A stretch of 64,000 bases of DNA from Myxococcales bacterium. Lineage in GTDB: Bacteria; Myxococcota_A; Polyangia; Polyangiales; Houyiibacteriaceae. This document shows, one piece after another, positions 60,617-64,000 of the stretch; position 1 is the stretch's first letter, and each line of letters starts with the position of its first letter. Both the position numbers and the translations under genes were made by a program. The stretch is from the NCBI GenBank assembly GCA_029861865.1, contig JAOTYL010000002.1, positions 558,001 to 622,000 of the forward strand, given 5' to 3'. Under the pieces are notes generated by a model. It had not been told where the DNA came from. It made no database searches and saw only the letters and a program-made list of their open reading frames with translations.

Positions 60617-63127
60617 TTGAGTAAGAAACGTGACAAAGGGCTCACGCAATACCGGAAAAAGCGCGATCCCAGCAAAACCACCGAGCCGTTCGAAGCTGAA
60701 CCTTCGCGCAGGGGCGGCGCGACGCGGCGCGGGCGGTTTGTCGTTCACTGTCATAGCGCCAGAGCGCTTCACTACGACTTGCGCCTCCAAGTAGGGGGAG
60801 TGTTGCAGAGCTTTGCGGTTCCAAAGGGACCAAGTCTCGACGTCGAGGACAAACGCCTTGCCATTCAAACCGAGCCTCATCCGCTCCGATACCTGAGCTT
60901 CGAAGGCGTCATACCAGACGGGAACTACGGCGCGGGCGCGATGATCGTCTGGGACCGCGGGCGCGTTTCCTACCCGCGTGACACCGCAGAGGACGGCCTC
61001 GACAAAGGCGCCCTTTCGTTCGAGCTCGATGGGTTCAAGCTGAAGGGCCGTTTCAGCTTGGTGCGTCCGTCCAAGCAACGGGGCGACCAACGAAATCAGT
61101 GGCTGCTCATGAAGCGCGACGATGGGTTCACGAGTGATGCCGATGTCATTGCGACACGGCCTCGCAGCGTGCTCTCGGGGCTCACAGTCGAGGAGCTGCG
61201 CGACGCCGAGCGTTTGTACCAGAAGGCCTGCGACAATGCACTAGAGCTCGGCGCCAAGAAGGGGGCGGTCCAAGCCAGTCGACTCACGCCAATGCTCTGC
61301 ACCCTCGACGACGTTCCCGTCGACCGGCCAGGCTGGCTCTACGAGCTGAAGCTCGACGGCGTTCGTATCTTGGCCGAACGGCGAGACACCGAAGCGCGGC
61401 TCTTCTATCGAACCCACCGCCCGGCCACCGCAAGCTTTCCGGAGGTCGTGGAAGCCCTCAAGACGCTCCTCGCTCGAGACGTGGTGCTCGACGGAGAGAT
61501 CATCACGTTCGACGATGCGGGGCACCCCTCCTTTCAAAAGCTCGCGAGCCGCATTCACGCGAGGCGCTCTGGTGACATTGGTTTTCTGCGCGATGCGGTT
61601 CCCGTGATCTTTGTCGTGTTCGACATCTTGAGCCTCGGGAACCTCGACCTCCGAACGCTCCCGCTAATTGACAGAAAGGCCGTGCTCGAGGATGTCCTTC
61701 GCGGCGCTGGGGTCATTCGCACGCTCGACTACTTCGAAAACGATGGGAGCACACTGCTGGCTTTCTGCGATTCTCATGGCCTCGAGGGGCTGGTCGCGAA
61801 GCGAATGAGCTCCACATATCGTGCGGGCCCGAAGCGCTCCGGACATTGGATCAAGGTCAAACGCGTTCGCGAGGACGACTTCATCGCCACCGGGTACACC
61901 CAGGGCAAGGGAAGCCGAAAGAAGCTCGGCGCGCTCGAGCTTGCGACGTACCAAAACGGCCAGCTCACAGCGTGCGGCCGCGTTGGAAGTGGGCTCTCGG
62001 ATCGCGAGATCGAACTCTTGCTCAAACGACTTTCGAAGGAGGCGCCGGCGGTGGTGCGCGTCCGATACGCCGGTTGGACCGAGGACGGCAACCTCCGGCA
62101 TCCCGTCTACCTCGGGATGCGGGACGATGTTGCCCCGGAGGCCGTGACGCTCGCGCCCAAGCCCGAAGACGCCACGATGCTGGACGATGGCGAGGGCGCA
62201 GAGACCGACGCCGACCGCGTCGTCGGCAAGGCGCGTCTCACCAACCAGAGCAAACTGTTTTGGCCGGACGACGGGATCACCAAAGGCGATCTCTGTGACT
62301 ACTACGAGGCCATCGCTTCGGTGCTGTTACCCCATCTTCGCGATCGACCGGTGACGCTCGTTCGCTTTCCCGACGGCATCGGTGGAAAGAGCTTCTTTCA
62401 GTGGAGAATCCCGAAGCAAGCTCCCCCGTGGCTACGCTCGCTACGGTTGCGGTCCGAGGAAGAAGACGGCAAAGAGGTGAACACCATCCTCATCAACGAT
62501 TTGAGCTCGTTGATGTATGTCGCAAACCTCGGGTGCATCCCGCTTCACGTGGTCGCTTCGCACGCGGACGCCCTCGACACGTGCGATTTCCTCACCCTCG
62601 ACCTGGATGTCGAGCTGGCGTCCCTCGAGCAAGCGATCCCGATTGCCCTGACGATCCAGAAGATCCTCGAAGAAGTAGGGCTTCGGGGGTTTCCCAAGAC
62701 GTCCGGTAAGACCGGCCTGCACGTCTTGGTCCCGCTCGGCAACGGACTTCCGTGGGACGCAGCCAAACAACTCCTCGAGCTGATCGGAAGGTTGGTTCTG
62801 CAGCGGCACCCCGAGGAGGCGACGATGGAGCGCCGCAAAGACAAGCGGGGTACCCGAGTGTTGATCGATGTCGGTCAAACCGGCCGGCACCGAACGATCG
62901 TGGCTCCGTACTCAGTTCGGGAAGTTCCGGGCGCTCCGGTGTCTACGCCGCTGTCATGGGACGAGATCAGCCTTTCGTTGGACCCTTCGTCCTTCAACAT
63001 CTTCACGGTCCCGCAACGTGTTCTTTCAGCGGGAGACCCGATGCTGGGCGCGTTCACCGTCGAGGTCGACCTTACGGGTACCTTGGCAAGCTTGGGAGCG
63101 CTCGTCGGCCAAGAAGACCCAACTTGA
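60617..63127 (+). CDS. ligD: DNA ligase D (phosphoesterase-ligase-polymerase)
   Basis: An 836-residue three-domain protein in the order PE-LIG-POL. The 3'-phosphoesterase is at about residues 40-190 (FVVHCHSARALHYDLRL; GNYGAGAMIVWDRG). The ATP-dependent ligase has adenylated Lys245 in YELKLDGVR and the C-terminal segment HWIKVKR. The primase-like polymerase starts near 535 (LTNQSKLFWPDDGITKGDL) with metal Asps in LDLDVE and the histidine in TGLHVLVPL. This is the Pseudomonas-type order; mycobacterial LigD runs POL-PE-LIG. TTG 60617 is the likely start. It repairs double-strand breaks with Ku. Confidence 0.95.
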   Translation: MSKKRDKGLTQYRKKRDPSKTTEPFEAEPSRRGGATRRGRFVVHCHSARALHYDLRLQVGGVLQSFAVPKGPSLDVEDKRLAIQTEPHPLRYLSFEGVIPDGNYGAGAMIVWDRGRVSYPRDTAEDGLDKGALSFELDGFKLKGRFSLVRPSKQRGDQRNQWLLMKRDDGFTSDADVIATRPRSVLSGLTVEELRDAERLYQKACDNALELGAKKGAVQASRLTPMLCTLDDVPVDRPGWLYELKLDGVRILAERRDTEARLFYRTHRPATASFPEVVEALKTLLARDVVLDGEIITFDDAGHPSFQKLASRIHARRSGDIGFLRDAVPVIFVVFDILSLGNLDLRTLPLIDRKAVLEDVLRGAGVIRTLDYFENDGSTLLAFCDSHGLEGLVAKRMSSTYRAGPKRSGHWIKVKRVREDDFIATGYTQGKGSRKKLGALELATYQNGQLTACGRVGSGLSDREIELLLKRLSKEAPAVVRVRYAGWTEDGNLRHPVYLGMRDDVAPEAVTLAPKPEDATMLDDGEGAETDADRVVGKARLTNQSKLFWPDDGITKGDLCDYYEAIASVLLPHLRDRPVTLVRFPDGIGGKSFFQWRIPKQAPPWLRSLRLRSEEEDGKEVNTILINDLSSLMYVANLGCIPLHVVASHADALDTCDFLTLDLDVELASLEQAIPIALTIQKILEEVGLRGFPKTSGKTGLHVLVPLGNGLPWDAAKQLLELIGRLVLQRHPEEATMERRKDKRGTRVLIDVGQTGRHRTIVAPYSVREVPGAPVSTPLSWDEISLSLDPSSFNIFTVPQRVLSAGDPMLGAFTVEVDLTGTLASLGALVGQEDPT

Positions 63128-63162
63128 TTCGCATACAACATTGAATCAGGGTCTCCGAATAG

Positions 63163-63537
63163 ATGAGCCCTTTCGAGGAACTTGGCGGCGAGCCGAAGCT
63201 TCGAGCGATCGTCGATGACTTCATCGATCGATGCTTTGATGACGTGATGATCGGTTTCCTGTTCGCTCGAGCGGACCGAGACAGAATCAAGCGTTTCGAA
63301 TATCAGCACGCTGCCAAGGCGCTCGGGGCGCAGATCGAATACGAAGGGCGACCCCTCGACGACGCGCATCGGCCTCACCGTATCCTCGGAGGTCAGTTCG
63401 ACCGACGTAAACAGATCCTCAAGGAAACCCTTCACGATCACGCCGTGTCCAAAGGTGTCGTCGAAGCCTGGATCAGTCACCAAGACAGGCTGCGACACTT
63501 GATCACCCGGGACCCCGACTCGAACTGCCAAGACTGA
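63163..63537 (+). CDS. truncated haemoglobin-like globin
   Basis: A 124-residue protein of the trHb class. FEELGGEPKLRAIVDDFIDR is the family N-terminus, a hydrophobic/aromatic stretch (GFLFARADRDRIKRFEYQH) covers helices B to E, and DDAHRPHRI holds the proximal His69. It differs from classical group I in lacking the usual Tyr at B10 (Phe-Ile here), so oxygen chemistry may differ. The C-terminus ends within normal length. It is followed 2 bp later by rsgA. Confidence 0.82.
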   Translation: MSPFEELGGEPKLRAIVDDFIDRCFDDVMIGFLFARADRDRIKRFEYQHAAKALGAQIEYEGRPLDDAHRPHRILGGQFDRRKQILKETLHDHAVSKGVVEAWISHQDRLRHLITRDPDSNCQD

Positions 63538-63539
63538 CC

Positions 63540-64000
63540 ATGTCAAAACCGGTTCAAGGCCTCGTTGTTCGTGCGACCGCAGGCTTCGTAGATGTGCTGG
63601 TAGATGCAGAAGTCATCCAATGCCGAATTCGCGGGAGGCTCAAAAAGACACCTCTAGACACTGACCTTTGCGTCATCGGTGACCAAGTAATCGTCGCACG
63701 GGAGGACCAGCAGACATGCCTCGTTGCCGAGGTTCTGCCGAGACGAAGTCGGTTTTCACGACGCCAACCCGGTAAAGGGCGAGGCAAAGAAGACGTGCTC
63801 GTCGCCAACCTCGACCAATTACTCGTCACGTTCTCGTACGGCCGACCGCTCTTCAATGCTCGGCTCTTGGACCGGTTTCTGGTGATCGCCGAGCATCAAC
63901 GGGTTCAGCCCATCATCGTCATGAACAAGTCTGACCTAGAGCAACCAGGCGACTCGAGTTGGCACAAGATCTACGAATCGATCGGATACCCGGTGTTGAA
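63540..64000 (+). CDS. rsgA: ribosome small-subunit GTPase RsgA, N-terminal part (cut by window edge)
   Basis: 153 residues are visible. An OB-fold (about 5-65) leads to the circularly permuted GTPase start: VLVANLDQLLVTFS, FNARLLDRFLVIAE and the G4 motif MNKSDL (about 128-133). RsgA matures and checks the 30S subunit. Family identity is clear although G1 to G3 lie beyond the window. Confidence 0.92.
   Translation, partial: MSKPVQGLVVRATAGFVDVLVDAEVIQCRIRGRLKKTPLDTDLCVIGDQVIVAREDQQTCLVAEVLPRRSRFSRRQPGKGRGKEDVLVANLDQLLVTFSYGRPLFNARLLDRFLVIAEHQRVQPIIVMNKSDLEQPGDSSWHKIYESIGYPVL

Noticed and set aside
63128-63162. Mobile-element or attachment-site remnants around the ligD/globin junction
   Set aside because: No inverted repeats, integrase or tRNA nearby.

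Overview
This GC-rich, gene-dense 64-kb stretch reads as chromosome rather than plasmid or phage. It carries Kazal and Cys-rich CX4CH lipoproteins, paired ArsA-type ATPases, DUF2914 and PHA-system proteins, LigD/Ku end joining and many GTG/TTG starts. That mix fits a Myxococcota-like (former deltaproteobacterial) Gram-negative bacterium; the assignment is inferred, because no rRNA or other marker gene lies in the window. I found no tRNA, rRNA, CRISPR array, insertion sequence or prophage, and no gene-free stretch longer than 300 bp.

Layout. 1-1.4 kb: adenosine deaminase (cut by the window edge) and a DHH-type phosphoesterase. 1.5-4.3 kb: ammonium channel plus outer-membrane porin, ending in a strong terminator. 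4.4-13 kb: sirtuin, triple-Kazal lipoprotein, Nudix hydrolase, SelO, DUF1304 protein, then metY and a fused metX-metW gene for methionine synthesis, then an alpha/beta hydrolase. Most spaces between these genes are filled by in-phase hexamer arrays (C-R-CTG-D units). 13-17 kb: NRDE protein, acyl-ACP thioesterase-like protein, cytochrome-like lipoprotein, sulfurtransferase. 17-20.4 kb: a tight reductase / MerR regulator / diiron protein operon that may be a self-contained oxygenase or desaturase system. 20.4-24 kb: two-subunit biotin-dependent acyl-CoA carboxylase. 24-29 kb: amidase, RpoD-like sigma factor, PhyH dioxygenase, Gfo/Idh oxidoreductase. 29-38 kb: PHA-system protein, two ArsA ATPases, a divergent UbiA prenyltransferase, then a seven-gene leftward run (Wza-like exporter, PPTase, pyrophosphatase-like, FemAB-like, CNNM/CBS, second UbiA, unknown).

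38-48 kb is a polysaccharide locus: WcaJ-like initiating transferase, GNVR chain-length protein with a decayed kinase domain, Wzx flippase, Wzy polymerase and rmlDCAB for dTDP-rhamnose. Apart from WcaJ no glycosyltransferase is present, so those must be encoded elsewhere. 48-54 kb: SDR, EXPERA protein, hydrolase, DUF2914 lipoprotein, Nudix and ABC transporter. 54-58 kb: ChaN, oligoribonuclease and sulfate activation (cysD, and cysN carrying a degenerate CysC domain). 58-64 kb: M20 peptidase, Ku, LigD, truncated haemoglobin and the start of rsgA.

The best candidates for something undescribed are the hexamer arrays, the reductase-MerR-diiron operon with its duplicated N-terminal motif, the CysN-pseudo-CysC fusion, and the two-UbiA gene cluster.
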